A DNA stretch of 64,000 nucleotides from Guyanagaster necrorhizus (taxonomy: Eukaryota; Basidiomycota; Agaricomycetes; Agaricales; Physalacriaceae): positions 798,049 to 862,048 of the forward strand of contig NW_025064895.1 in the NCBI RefSeq assembly GCF_019112545.1. The letters are read 5' to 3'. The position numbers were made by a program, and so were the translations under genes. This document shows, piece by piece, positions 49,743-61,611 of the stretch; within the stretch, counting starts at the first letter, position 1; each line of letters opens with the position of its first letter. Under the pieces are notes generated by a model, which was not told the DNA's origin, did not search any database, and saw nothing but the letters and a program-made list of their open reading frames with translations.

Positions 49743-50139
49743 TTAAGTGGTCACGGTTTCCACCTTGACCATAACGGCAATGTGGGGATATTCTGGCTCG
49801 GCAGTAGACGACGCGCGGAATGTAACAAGAGCGAAGACGTCCTATAACATAAGTCAGATGAAGTGGTGGCCACACACGCAAAGCAATTACCTTTACGAAC
49901 TCCAAGACGGATAGTAACATTGAAGTCGCGATGTCAAAGAGATAACCGGTAGTTTGGATAAATTGCTTGATGAGAGGGAGATTCATGGCTGAAGTTTCCT
50001 TGCATTGTCCGCGAGCCGACAGATATGTTCGTCCAGTCGTTTGCATTCTCGGCACACTTTTGAGGTCAATCGACAACAAGAAGTTGTGTTGTGGGTCTAT
50101 ATGGTGACCCCCAAGAGAAAAAAAGGCAAAGAGAGGCAA
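49743..50139 (-). CDS. Hypothetical protein, two-exon tail of a small gene
   Basis: On minus, an open exon (49891-50139) ends at a GTAATT donor. A 49-bp intron (49842-49890, ending TTATAG) joins it in frame to a second exon that stops with TAA at 49743-49745. The C-terminus reads SVLEFVKDVFALVTFRAS and ends VKVETVTT. No domain is recognised. The first codon is uncertain: CATATAG at about 50,100 could be an upstream intron acceptor, so the true start may lie further up. The locus has a CpG-depleted paralogue at 67-690. It ends just inside the CpG-normal compartment. Confidence 0.5.
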
Positions 50140-51396
50140 ATGTAAGACAGAAATAGGGGCTAACTATCAATGAAACGAAACGATAACACTGCCCTGGAAC
50201 TCCGCACTGCAGGAAAAAGCAAAGAAGTTTCCAAGTGGTAATTTAGGTGCATGCTGGAAACTGGAGTTTTGAGTGACACAGATGACATAGCGTGGCGCCG
50301 ATCAGCCAAGTTAGATTTGCGCGGGCTAATCAACGCTACTCTGCAGCTTATTAGCGGAGGGATCAGACAGAGTCATTTTACTGGTGCGAATCAGTGCAAA
50401 TTAGATATAACTTAAATACAACTCGACCTGTATATTCGGTACGGCTGAAAAGCAAATCCTGGTGTCGAAGGTTATCGTTCCATCCTTGACTCATCCGGGC
50501 TCTTAATCATAGACAATGAAGTGCACGGAGACTTCACACCCAACCACCCAGCTAATTCGCAGCTGATTAGAAGCCAATTCACGGGCTGATGACTGAGACG
50601 TGGACGCCGCTTTGTGCCGTCTCTTGATACTCGGATATCAGGGCGGTTTTTTCAAGAGGTTCCGTCCCTCTGAAGTTTACTAAAGTGAAGCTCAGCATGA
50701 CCCGAGTCAAAAAAAAAAAAATAATTCGGTACTTCCGAGTTCATCGAGGTAAACGAAAATCGATGGCTCTCGAGCTGTTATCTGCTAGAGGCAATCTAGT
50801 CTACATCCATCGAACGGTATTTCTTCATGCGGTACGTTAAGTCAAGTTTACGAGACTAGCAATCCAGAAAATTTTGTTAATTGACGGTCAATTTGGTCAA
50901 GGACTGCAGATTTTATAACTGGGATCGTCTGCCAATAGTGTACCGTCTCACATCATTCTTACTGATCTTGTAAATGAGGAAAATTCGCGTACCATTAGAG
51001 AAGGGACTAGAGGTAAATCTCAATGAGGTATTTTCAATCGAGGTGGAGGCGAAGCAAGCCCATGGAGATAACTAAATCGACTATGACTGGCTTACGTAAT
51101 GATGAAATTTGATAGTAGATGGAAGGAAAGCAGCGAATACAAAGAGACGGACGAGGGCAAAATCGAGTCGGGTTCGGGTCCGAAGACTCTTGCCTTACTA
51201 CCATTATGTTCCATCTGGATTCCAACCGAGCCCCAAAATGCCAGCAATTTACACTCAAGATGCCACTGGAAAAAGGTCTCAAATTCACACGCTATGGCCG
51301 TCGAAAAGGAAAACAAATCAAATGACAATGGTGTTTATTTGAACAATGCACACCTTTAAAATGTCGCCCAACGCCTCCCCCTCATAATTTACCGCC
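50140..51396. other. Intergenic region, no gene assigned
   Basis: The part up to about 50,295 is still homologous to 540-690. From there to 51,396 several overlapping ORFs on both strands (51,034-51,359) compete and none has a domain. A 13-base A run lies at 50,710. This probably includes the upstream regulatory DNA of the RING gene. Confidence 0.35.
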
Positions 51397-52120
51397 ATGT
51401 CCACCTCCTGCGTATGCAGCATCTGCCTCTCCGATTTTATCGACCCCGTTTGCACGCCCTGTGGTACGCTGCTTCTCCCAGAATGATTCTTATTCTGACT
51501 CTGACTATCGGTGGCAGGCCATGTCTACTGCTCGAAATGCATCGCAGAAGCCACTAGCTTCCAGCAGAACGAAGGATCCATCACAGCACCGTGTCCAACC
51601 TGTCGCAAATCGTTCTCTATCACTGACAACCCTGTCCGTTCCCTGGCCCTTGTCAATAAGCTTAAAACTCACCAAACATCTAGCTCTCCCGTGACTCTCG
51701 TGAATACTTTGGCTACCCGCTCCGGAGGCTCTACGTGAGTGGACTACGGGTCAACTTTGAGGGCAAGGTGAAGAGGCTGGAAGAGCGCATCGCGACTTTG
51801 GAGCAGGAGAACCAACGGCTGCGAATGCTACCAAGATATATGCAACAGAAAGACGGGGATCGCTCCGTGCCATGGCTGGTTCGTACCCCGCGTAAGGGCG
51901 CAGGATTCGCTTCATGGCAGCTGCAAAAGCATAATAGGTCACGCATGTGGTGGCTAGCGAATGGATTTATGTGAGTTTCCCGGCCCTAAAGCTGAAATCA
52001 TACTCATGCTGCTGTAGATTTGGATTGATGCTGTCGGCAGGGTCTGTTGCAGGTCTCGCCTTGTACGACGCTTTTGGTGGGTACACTCGTTGGGTATTGG
52101 ATTCTTTGATTTCTGTTTGA
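51397..52120 (+). CDS. RING finger, coiled-coil, C-terminal membrane-anchor protein
   Basis: Four exons give a 552-nt reading frame (183 residues): 51397-51463, 51518-51690, 51762-51970, 52018-52120. Exon 1 starts MSTSCVCSICLSDF and ends in PCG; exon 2 resumes GHVYCSKC and reaches CPTCRKSF, completing a C3HC4-type RING. Exon 3 encodes a short coiled coil (VKRLEERIATLEQENQRL). Exon 4 adds a hydrophobic span (FIFGLMLSAGSVAGLALY) and TGA at 52118. RING proteins are typically E3 ubiquitin ligases, here likely tethered to a membrane. The second donor could be 51691 or 51700; both keep the frame. It is the only family member here that reads intact from start to stop. Confidence 0.75.
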
Positions 52121-52221
52121 GCTTGTATTCGCATTGTTATAGCATCTAAAATTACATGGAAAACCAGGAAGTAAAAGCTGAGATATATTTGCAGCAGTCC
52201 GAATAATGTCCATAGAGCTTC

Positions 52222-52985
52222 TTATCGTGAGTCAAAGGGTAGTTTGAAAAAAGTGAATGGATTCGAGTTACAGCGTAAGGTGTCTGGACGTCGCGATAGA
52301 CAGTAGTTTTTCAGCCAGCATTCTAGAACAGCATTGGACAAAGATAAGGGTTGTGATGAAGAGCTGTTGTCAGGCCGCCTGCGCTTTGAGGAAGGCAACG
52401 AAATCCACACACGCATGATATCATCACACACATACATGTCTTTTTCCTCCAACTGCCTCATTTTCTGCAGGTCATCCTTCTCCTTCATACGCGCGGCCAT
52501 GAGAATACCGTTGTCTCGCTCGAGGGCGGCGTTATGTGCCTTCAGCGCATCAAGTCGTTGTTTGAACGATTCTGGCTCGATGAAGACGCGTCGGATGCTT
52601 GGAATGATGTAACAACGGAATTACTTGGGGAGGGATTCGAGCTAGAAGAGGGAAATAAGAAAAGAGGACAATGGCAGACGAGAGTAAGTAGCGCACCTCT
52701 GGTAGGACTAATGATTGAACAAGCAACGGGAAAACAGAAAGCAAGAGAGAAAGTCTCACCAATTGGAAACTCAGTCGGGCAAGTAGGACACGAAGCAGTG
52801 AATCCGTTGGGGTTACTCGACAAGATATGGTCGGATACACATTTCAGGCAGTAAACATGTCCTAAAGACAAGTATTCAGCAATATTTCGTATCTGCAGCT
52901 TGCTGATACTGACCGCAGGGTATCGAGGCTGGTCGGCATAACCGCAGAGACAATATGGCACACTGAGTAAACACGGTGGAAACTT
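52222..52985 (-). pseudogene. RING/coiled-coil family copy, decayed
   Basis: On minus, exon 1 (about 52914-52985) ends IPCG. Exon 2 (52760-52861) reads GHVYCLKCVSDHI and then SCPTCPTEFPI. Exon 3 from 52641 encodes IPSIRRVFIEPESFKQRL and the coiled coil ALERDNGILMAARMKEKDD. Three faults are visible: no ATG in frame ahead of exon 1; the first CxxC pair reads CAIL; and an extra T near 52,620 shifts exon 3 out of frame. Introns are 52862-52913 and 52642-52759. The last ORF ends at 52222. Compare the copies at 53590, 60658 and 63304. Confidence 0.6.
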
Positions 52986-53589
52986 GGAAGGGTACGGACC
53001 ACAAATGATTGACGCGTCGCGCGTATACTACATCATCGTCACGGATGCCACCTTATTGCGAATTCGGCTGATAACGTGAACGGTGACGCGTTTCCCGAAA
53101 TCTAGCAATGACTGGACTCTGAACGCCCTAAGAAACGATATCATAAGTGGCATTACACGAGTACGGGCCGCCTGGCACTCACCACAAACAGTGCAGACTG
53201 AATTCCTGAGATGGCCGAGGCATTAGTGCACTGGGGAGCCTGTACCCACATCTAACCTGAGCAGTTTGAAAACGCGTTCATTGCCTAAACGCAGCGCGTA
53301 TAACGGACACTGGCTTTTGTGACTATGTATGTATGCAGGAAGGACCGTCTGTTGGACAACTAGTTATAAAATGTGGACAGCACCTCAAACGCAGAGCAGA
53401 ACAGCTTCAAGACTTGAGAAGACAAGTCATAGGACCGAGGCTAGAAGTATTTCTTGTGACAGCAAGCACAGTAGATGAATTTGGGGCAGAAACCAATGAA
53501 GGCGGCGTGGAAAACAGACCAGCTTCAGTCTCACCCAGATTGCAATCTTGCAATAGAGCAGCCATCTCGGATGCGCTTGGCACGATCTC

Positions 53590-54350
53590 TTACGTTCGGG
53601 ACCAAGGGGCATCTCTGGCGACCCACTGGATATCTCTCTCCAGAACCTCCATGGCTATGCCCAACGACGCTTTCGCCTTGTCAAGCTTTTTTCTGGTCTT
53701 ACATCAGTTATAGATGATCTTTCAACAGCAAGGGACATACCTCTCGCACCTTTACTCTTAAGTCATAGATAGAGGCTTGCGCCTTCGTAAGCGTACAATC
53801 AGCGGAAAGTTGCCGATTTTCGTCCGAGCAGATTTGCTTCAATCTCTCCACCTCAGCGCATTTTCCTTGTAATTGCTTGTGATCGGACTCGAGATTTGCA
53901 TTCCTCTCCAAGTTTTTGATGCGATTGATAAGCTCCAGCTTCTCAGAGTCGTCCGTAGTTATGAACACGTTCCTAATGGGATCGACAACGAACGGGTGGA
54001 ACTTCTCCGGCAAGTATCGAAGCTACAAATCAGTGTTTAGCGATGAGCAGTGGCGAGATTTGGGATGGCTGCAGGTCAAATTAACATCACCGTGGAAAAG
54101 GAATAAAAAAAAAGACGAACCAATGGGAAATTTCGCTCGGAAAAATGGACATGTAGCCTTGAATCCATCACCGGCGCTATTTCCCCTCCCTGCAATAAAC
54201 TTGTTTAGACAGTCGGAGCAAAAGAGGTGTATTGAGAGACTGCATCGTTAATCACATTAAGATGGTGGAGTGACTGGTGAAATACTGACCACATGGAATA
54301 GAGACGGGATTCGTAAAATCGGAGAGGCATATAACACACTGGGGACTCAT
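53590..54350 (-). pseudogene. RING/coiled-coil family copy, frameshifted
   Basis: Exon 1 (54290-54350) starts MSPQCVICLSDFTNPVSIPC. Exon 2 (54121-54239) reads HLFCSDCLNKF and ends CPFFRAKFPI, so a zinc-binding Cys of the final CxxC is Phe. Exon 3 (53741-54022) encodes LPEKFHPFVVDPIRNVF and a long coiled coil. Exon 4 (53590-53697) ends WSRT and TAA. The exon 2 acceptor puts the RING out of frame, and an extra T at the start of exon 3 adds a second shift. The summed exon length is divisible by three but the reading is not continuous. Introns are 50, 98 and 43 bp. Confidence 0.6.
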
Positions 54351-55010
54351 ACTGGTGGAGTAGAGATACGAGAGGCTGAAGGAATCTCGCTGCTGGATTT
54401 CATTACACTCTAATAGTGGCGTCAGACAAAGAACTGTCATATACATCCCAGAAGTGCCAGCACATCTTTGTTTCTTTCTTTTCAAGCTATTGCATGCACC
54501 GCCACAGCAACAATGGACATCTGCACACAGTTGGGGTCCATCAGTCTGAAGATGGACGATACGACCACACGAAGCATACTTACAAATCATTTCCCTTGCT
54601 TCACGGACATTGATAACGGCGAGAAAAGGCCAAGCTAGCAGGGATCTTTGTTCTGTTGAGGTTCGTCATTTCTTTCTATAACAGTTTGAATGGCATCAAG
54701 GACCTGAAAATTGAACATTGAGCCATCGGAGCATAACAAGACTTCGATTTGCGAAACTTAATGTACCTCTTGGATCGGTCGTTCCAGTCGAAGCCATCGT
54801 GAGTTGCAGCCGATGCTCAGGGTGACCGGCTCAAATCCGCGGTACTGTAGTAAAAGTCTGTATAGATAATGTTTATAGTACAATATGTACCTAGTACAGT
54901 CCGAGAGCCATCGAGACTAGGTGCTGATTACAACTGCTGTAAGTATGAAATATTGATACACAAGCAAAGCCAGCTTCAACATATATGGGCACGGCTTCAC
55001 CACCTGAATA
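54351..55010. other. Intergenic region, no gene assigned
   Basis: A 35-codon open stretch on minus near 54,690-54,800 has no known motif. No other coding signal is convincing. It lies between the 5' end of the RING pseudogene and the 3' end of the glycosyltransferase. Confidence 0.3.
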
Positions 55011-56608
55011 CTATAGGCCAAGTTCCTTGCCACCCCATTGGTAACTTATCCTCAGCGGATCTTCGGCTAGATGAGACTCATCACCATCTGGGTCTTCTTC
55101 AAATACACGGCGTAGCGTCCGCATCGGTACTCCCAGATGTCGTTGTAGAAGTGAAACGACATGTACTGGATTAATGATCATGTTCGTGCCTCCCTGGCTG
55201 CTGGGCTCGACTACCAGCACAGCGTATGTCTGAGAGAGCACCGAAGCTTCTTCATATATGGTCATCGACGTGTAACTGGTAGGCATCATCTCAATTACCA
55301 CCGTTCCTCTCGCAGCCCAGCGGTGGTGGTACATCGCTCCACCATGAGGACCAATTACTGCCATGACGTTCTCGTTGCACCATTTAAAGAACTTTGGAAC
55401 GTTATCGAGCATGCCCTCTGAAAAGATGACGACTTCTTCGTCTTTCCCTCGTTCTGCGAGATAGGCTTCGATGGCACTGAGAAGTTCCGGCTCATTGAGG
55501 ACTCTGCGTCCTCTGTTCCGCATGTGGATACCACGTTCAGATCGCGACATATACAAGATCTGCTTTAAAGATGAGACCGAATTCAAGGACCGATAAAATC
55601 ACGCACCTTGTTCCTTGTAGGAGAGGGCTTCATATAATCTATTCCAAATGCCTCTAACGTTTTCAATGACAGCCATGGATGAACCAACACGGTTCGACAC
55701 GAAAAGATCATTCTGTTGGCGAGGATGTCCTTTCTGGCTCGATACAGGACGTGTTCATCATCAAAGCCAAGTCCTTTCCAGAGCTGCTTGACGAAACCGT
55801 TTCCCTGTCGACCGGTGATAACATATGGGGTCTCGGGACCGTAGGTGAGATGAGAACCTTGTGCGATGATATGCGTTATATGATCAAGATGATGCTGGAA
55901 TGCGAAGGATTCGGGTGATAGTGCAACCAGAGCGGTACCGTAGATACTCGGAGGTTTAGGTCGAGCCAGGACTTCACTCGCATCAAACGGTTGGATGCCT
56001 TCGGACGAGCCTAGTTTGGCCATACATGCATCGTCAGACCAGCGGTCGTACGATTTTGGAGATAGATATGTGACATTTTCAAAGACCTATTTGCATCGTG
56101 CTCAAAAGACTGTTCATAAAAGAAAGAAAATTGCAACACGCACAAAATTCTGCCCAGACTGTCCTTTGTACACTAGCCAATCATTGGCTTGTAGTACCCC
56201 ACGTTCTTTAATGCTCATCGCAGCCTTCCGCCACTGTGCGCGATGTTCCGACGTCGCGAAATAGGGTTGTCGTATCTCGAATGCCGGATACAACAATTCC
56301 TCCGCATATAATACTTGTTTCGGCAGTCTTTGCGCTACACATGGTGCATAGTAAGGAGGCAGACCGAAAGTGCAATTGCTCAAGCTGAATGGGGCCCAAT
56401 ATGCGCTCGGTCTTGATGTGGTGCCATTATAAATAGACAGCTGGAAATATTCGGCGAGATTGTGAGATTCCTGGCCTGCAGTGTACACATATTTTGGAGG
56501 TAACTTGGTCTGGTTGGGAATGAGAAAATCGTGAAAGGTGATGTAAAGTGTTACGGACAGCATTACAAGGAGCATGAATGCTGTTCGCCGTATGGCGCGA
56601 AAAGCCAT
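55011..56608 (-). CDS. GT61-like (DUF563) glycosyltransferase, type II membrane protein
   Basis: Three exons on minus: 56144-56608, 55607-56086 and 55011-55562, with introns 56087-56143 (57 bp) and 55563-55606 (44 bp). They total 1497 nt, or 498 residues plus TAG at 55011-55013. The protein begins MAFRAIRRTAFMLLVMLSVT, a short basic head and one membrane span (about residues 10-27), typical of Golgi type II enzymes. The C-terminal third has RSERGIHMRNRGRRVLNEPE and VIGPHGGAMYHHRW, the pattern of GT61/DUF563 enzymes (R-x(n)-R-R-x-L-N-E and G-x-H-G-A-x-x). GT61 enzymes add sugars such as xylose or GlcNAc to glycans; the substrate here is unknown. An upstream in-frame ATG at 56659 is an alternative start. 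The gene looks intact. Confidence 0.85.
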
Positions 56609-56659
56609 TTTGCGGCAACAAACAAAGTGAAGGGCAATGAGCGCATTGCGCAGCAACAT

Positions 56660-57427
56660 GAATGATTTCCCACGACGACCACGACGATGACCACCTCGGC
56701 CGGACCGGCGAGCCTGCACTTACGCTTTTCTGTTTATACCACCATCGTCAGCGCTATGGCTAATTTGACACACATCTAAAAATGTAGTAATGACTGGACA
56801 GTGACTCTGAACGAACTCGCTGCATACGACTCCACGTCGTGCCTCAAAGCAAACGCTATTTCTTCAGTTTACTTCTGACTTGTTCACTTGTCGGTTTCAT
56901 GACCACCAAACGTCGACAACAAGCACCACACGAAGTCCTCGATACAGCTTTTGGATCCCAAGGCGGGCCAGTATTCAGCAGTCAATAATTTTGATAAGAT
57001 CTTTTACATCGGCTTCAGGAGGAACAACTTTTCTAGTACAGACCATTATGGACGACAGCGAAAATTTTATTCTCTGCGCAGAGTTCGTTGGATTTCAAGA
57101 CCTCGGGCCTCAAATGCAGGTATGTTCTCATGTTCACACTCGATACTGTGCTGACTTAGGACCCCAAGTTCTCTAGTACTACTGGTGCAGCCTTGCTCGA
57201 GGGAGGAGTGGAGGGTTACCAGCGTAGTCCTTTTGGCACCCCGGAATCTCGCTGCGGTAGTCGCCTCCTGATTCTTAATGACTCCGAGGATGGTTTCGGC
57301 TGGAGCTAAACACCCAGGATTCTTGCGTCCGAATCACAATATTCTCTTCCACTCCCTCCCTTCCGTCAGACACAAAAATCATTCAGATACGACTATGCAT
57401 GAGTTGGCCATTGTGTAGCCCTATCAT
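56660..57427. other. Intergenic region between the glycosyltransferase and the monooxygenase
   Basis: The plus-strand ORF 56880-57176 has no recognisable domain, and the alternative frame over the same bases is equally open, so I do not call a gene. The rest shows nothing I can name. Confidence 0.35.
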
Positions 57428-59467
57428 TCACACAAAGATCCTTCTAAAGTACTTCTTCAACCCGTCCATTCCCCGTACGAGCCCGCCAACCATCCCATCA
57501 GGGCGAACAATAACGACCTTGGTGACCTTCTCCGCCATATTATAATGTTTATACGCATACCCATCACCATCCGCCAATACGTAGTCAGCGGAAATGACGC
57601 CCGTCGGGTTCTGGGAAAGAATGACTACGGACTTGACAGCACCGGTGGGATAACTCTTCAGAGCCTCCACAACTGCGATGTTATCGTCAGAGAAGAAGAG
57701 CACTGTGTGGTACGATGAGCCAAAAATGTCAAAAAGAGATGTCTTGCGTGTGGGGTCCTTAACGAAAGTGAGACCAGGTGCGTCGGGGGCTCTGTCACCA
57801 CCCCGGACAGTACCATCGTTGCCTGAACGATACGGGTCGAAGATCTCTTCGCCATGAACCGGGGTTTCGTCGACAATGATGGGACTACCGCGGTAGTTAA
57901 TTCCGAATTGACGAAGCTCGTAGCCTCTGGCCCAACCTGCTTGGGTGCCTCCGGGGGTAAAAGTTTTCATATGGAGCTCAGAGGTCTTATCAAGCATTGC
58001 TGCGATGATAGGGATGCGTTCTTGGGAATAACTGTCCAGGAGGCTCTGAGGAGCCAAATTTTTCTGAACCAGAGCGAGCTTCCAAGCCAAGTTGATCTAT
58101 GGCCACGTCAGGAACCTTTCATGTATATTAACTATTTGCCTCACTCACAGCGTCTTGGATACCCGAGTTGAGTCCCTGACCACCAGTAGGGCTGTGAACG
58201 TGGGCGGAATCTTGTCGCGAATTAAGATAAGAGTACTTACTCACGTTGAAAAGAAAGCTTACCTCCGGCAACAAAAGCCCGTCCGGAACCGAAGCTGTTC
58301 ACCATTCGAACGTTAGGCCTGAAGGTGGAGTGTTAATTAATGTTTACAATAGCAGAAGAATACTCACTGGAAGGTGGAGGCCCAGATGAGGTCGCCAAAC
58401 TCGATATCGGTGCGACCACTGATTCCATAAAAAGCCTTGATAAATTCCTCCCGGCTGGATGTTGCTTTTGCGGCATCCAAATCACAACCCATAAAAAACA
58501 AAGTATACTTGTCCTCGTCTCTGGTCCCAAAATGTACGACAGTTACACTATGAAGTGGCTCAGAATTGAGTTGCCAGATAATTCAACGTGCAGATACGTA
58601 CCTCTTTGTCGCTGCTTCGCCCCATAAATGCCATAGCTTCGAATAAGAACCTCAATTTCCGAAGGAAAAATCTGACATGAAACGCACGTCTTTGTCCAGC
58701 AACCGCTCTTTAATATAAATATCACCCACGATCATATTATCTCCCTTCCGCGTCTCTCCAAGGAACGTCAAGCCCAGCGTTTTACGGACGACGCTATGTG
58801 AGCCCTCGGCACCTATGATCCATTGACTCTGAATGGACTCTTCAAACCGTTGCCCATCACGAGTCCTTACAACGCGAGAGACGACTCCATCAGGGAGCTG
58901 TTCAAAAGACACGAGCTCAGTGCCCAACTCGACCGTGATACCATACTTAGCCAAGTGCTTGCGGAGAATATCTTCCTGTAGGTCTTGGCCTACCATTATA
59001 GGGTTGATCTGAAAGCCCCAGAGAATCAATAACAGAGTTGAGATTCTTTTAAAAGTCACCTACATAAGGTCGGTCGGGGGTGTTCTCCATGTAGGCTATC
59101 ACCTCAGTGGTCTTCGTCTCACCCCCCGGAAGATAATGGATCATTGGCGAACAGAATCCACCTTTCTTCAGAATATCAGGAAGAACACCAAGGATCTTGA
59201 ATAGCTCAAGGGTCCTGGACTACGTTGTGACTTAGATGAGGTACTATCAATGAACTTGGATGAAATTAGAACCTGGATGCCAGCGCCCCTCTGGCCGACC
59301 TGATATGTGGACGCTTTGTCTATGATTCGAACAGAGACACCATTCTGGCGCAAAGCAATAGCCAAGGAAAGACCTGAGGGTCCAGCACCGACCTAAGCAA
59401 GTGACGGTAAGATAAATCCAAATGTACAGGAAGAATAGCCACGTACAATGAGAACAGACGCGTTCAT
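57428..59467 (-). CDS. FAD-dependent monooxygenase, PHBH/phenol-hydroxylase type
   Basis: Nine exons on minus: 59447-59467, 59273-59392, 59064-59219, 58688-59008, 58602-58636, 58368-58520, 58263-58318, 58149-58210, 57428-58096. The sum is 1593 nt, giving 530 residues and a TGA, with all junctions in phase. The N-terminus has the FAD Rossmann motif VLIVGAGPSGLSLAIAL and the acidic end IIDKA. The middle has the DG-type motif WIIGAEGSHSVVRKTLG (Glu for the usual Asp). AGDSAHVHSPTGGQGLNSGI is the second FAD (GD) motif. The last 170 residues look like the thioredoxin-fold tail of phenol hydroxylases. Such enzymes hydroxylate aromatic or polyketide substrates with NAD(P)H and O2. The 35-bp exon 5 (LWHLWGEAATK) is easily missed. 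Substrate unknown. Confidence 0.88.
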
Positions 59468-59592
59468 GGTTATGATGATTGTAGAAAATATGTGAGAGTA
59501 TGTTAGAGCCGAGAGTAGAGCGGTCTTCTTTTTTGTAGTCCTGCATGGGTAGCTAAAAGTACCGACAGACTTGTCGGGACACAGTAGCTCAC

Positions 59593-59639
59593 GTTATCAT
59601 ATGCATCTTATCAGATAATGATTATCTTTGGTCTTATCA
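59593..59639. promoter_or_regulatory. Cluster of five GATA sites upstream of the monooxygenase
   Basis: Five GATA cores occur in 47 bp, four as TTATC and one as AGATAA, including the palindrome TTATCAGATAA. They lie about 125-170 bp upstream of the monooxygenase ATG at 59467. Fungal GATA factors (nitrogen, iron or light responses) bind clustered sites of this sort. Occupancy is inferred. Confidence 0.5.
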
Positions 59640-60657
59640 AATGACGGGGACCAACGGCAAGTCAGGCACTCATCAGTGTCGGCGCTCAAAGCCGACATCA
59701 GGTTCCTGATTAAACTTTGAAGGAAAAGTGTCAGTATGTACTCAGCTTGAGATTCTGTTCGCAAATCCGACATCTAAGATTCAAGATCTAAATTCGCACT
59801 GTCAAATCCAGTGGAGGAGGCTTAGAAAAGACTTGAACTCTCACGGGACATGATGGTGACAAAAGAATTTATGTCTTCATCGGTGACGATAACTCTCCGG
59901 GGACTGTCAGCAATCATAGATTTGTACTTTGTCAGCACCAAGTTTTGGCTTACAAGTTACAGTCATCACTAACAAGCCGAAGACCACGAAGATTCGTGTC
60001 TTCGTCACGATGATCAACCTGACTATGACACGGGTTGTAGGCTTGTCATCACCAATGCATAATGACAACATGGATCGCAGGAGACTGACCCACTAACAGG
60101 CAAGTTGTGCTGTTGTCATCGTTCAAGGTCCTTCTGATCCCTTCGGCAGCTGCCGGGGCCAAAGTTTAAAGGTGAGTGCGGAAAGCACGCCGAAATATCG
60201 TGGTACACGTTCCCTATATCCAATTGCAAGGCAATTTCATTGTACAAAGGCACATTACTGGATACTGACAAGGCGCAATCCGAAGTCAGCCGTGACATCG
60301 ATGGTGCTAGATCGCAAGTTATTCACTACAACAGGAGAGGAGGACAGGTCCTCAGGAGACTCAACAAGGGAAAACGCACATAGATCCAGAATATTTTTTC
60401 GCACTAGTCGAAGTGGGCGGTACGCAGGTGGTCTTCTGGCTAGGCTTCTGCAGGATGGTTATTTCGTCTATGTTCCAGTCGATTGGCGAGGCTAGGAGCA
60501 GCCGTAGTCGATCTCTGATGTTCTTCTACTTTTGCCAGGTTTCGGAACATCCGTGAGCGTGAAGAGGAGCGTCTACCAAGGTGGTTATTATCGTCTAGGT
60601 TGCCAGTGCCATCAGATCTACAGCCTTTGACATCAGTAGTAACGAGGGTCCTAAAGC
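59640..60657. other. Region without a clear gene; possible 3' exon of the next pseudogene
   Basis: From 59,640 to 60,430 I see no supportable ORF. At about 60,440-60,600 (minus) an Arg/Ser-rich open stretch (RSSSRSRMFRNLAKVEEHQ) may be a C-terminal exon of the RING/coiled-coil pseudogene at 60658-61284. Confidence 0.35.
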
Positions 60658-61284
60658 TCACTCAAACCACAGGTCTAACAATGTAATATGAGAGGTAACA
60701 ACACACAGCGTGTCGTCAAAAGCTCTATTGTGCTTCATATGCTTGTCTTTGTGGTACACCATTTCGGAAAAGGCGACTCTAATTTTTTGGTCTTGTTTCT
60801 TCTCCGCCTCTAATCGGTCGTGGAGCTGAGAGAGAGCAAGCGAATGGACTTTTGACTGTTCTTTGAGGCGCCTTCGATCCAGTGTGATACGATCTTTCGC
60901 GGGCTTCAATTCCTGCTTCAGGTTATCAACCTCTGGATATGGGGACGTGTTCAGAAATCGGACGTGGTGGCTATTAGGGAAGATGAACTGGCGGAGGGAA
61001 CGAGGTAGATGTCCGGGCTTTGGAAAATGAAATATCAGACATGTTATTGACAGGGAGGTGCAAGAAAACTGTAATGCAGCCTAAGATCACTGACAGACTG
61101 AAGGACTAACCTATCGGAAACTTTACTCTGCAAGCGGCACAAGACGCTTGAAATGCATTAGACCGTGCATATCCGGCATAGAATGTGCCCTACAGTATCG
61201 TCAGTTGCAGGAATCAACCTCAAACACTACCCAAGTACCGCAGGGAGTAGAAACGGGGCTGTCGCATTGAGACAAATATGTCAT
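60658..61284 (-). pseudogene. RING/coiled-coil family copy, decayed
   Basis: Exon 1 (61239-61284) reads MTYLSQCDSPVSTPC, with one Cys of the first CxxC missing. A 49-bp intron (61190-61238) leads to GHILCRICTV, followed at once by TAA. One frame over, the same exon continues SNAFQASCAACRVKFPI, so a one-base indel splits the RING. The next intron's acceptor reads AC instead of AG. Exon 3 then encodes ARSLRQFIFPNSHHVRFLN and the coiled coil DRRRLKEQSKVHSLALSQL, in phase with FPI, which shows the ancestral joint for the whole family. The open frame ends at 60658. Confidence 0.65.
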
Positions 61285-61611
61285 GCATGACTAACATCTA
61301 ACAAAGGCAAAAGGTTTCGCAAAAGGTCTGATGGTAAATGGGAGAAGGGAAGAGGTACCGGGTATTTCCGTCATCCCGGACCGATCATTTGGTCCTTCGC
61401 TAGTCTCGTAAACCAGACTCAACGATCCGTATGAAGATAAGTCGTTCAATGGATGTAGTTGCCTGTGTTCTCACTAATCGTGTTGAAGTGGAAAAGAAAA
61501 TTCGCTGTTGCGCATCAATCCTTGAGGTCTTACGACGGTCAAACGTCGGCGCGAAATATATGTAAGGACTCGATTATTTGGTGAAATAAGTGTGTAATGT
61601 ACAGGAGACAC
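61285..61611. other. Short intergenic stretch
   Basis: No ORF or motif is supported. It separates the start of the RING pseudogene from the 3' end of the next minus-strand gene. Confidence 0.4.

Noticed and set aside
51034..51359. Overlapping ORFs on both strands upstream of the RING gene
   Set aside because: Four frames are open over the same 250 bases with no domain and no splice support; probably chance or promoter DNA.
56880..57176. Plus ORF between the glycosyltransferase and the monooxygenase
   Set aside because: A second frame over the same bases is equally open and neither has a recognisable motif; not enough to call a gene.
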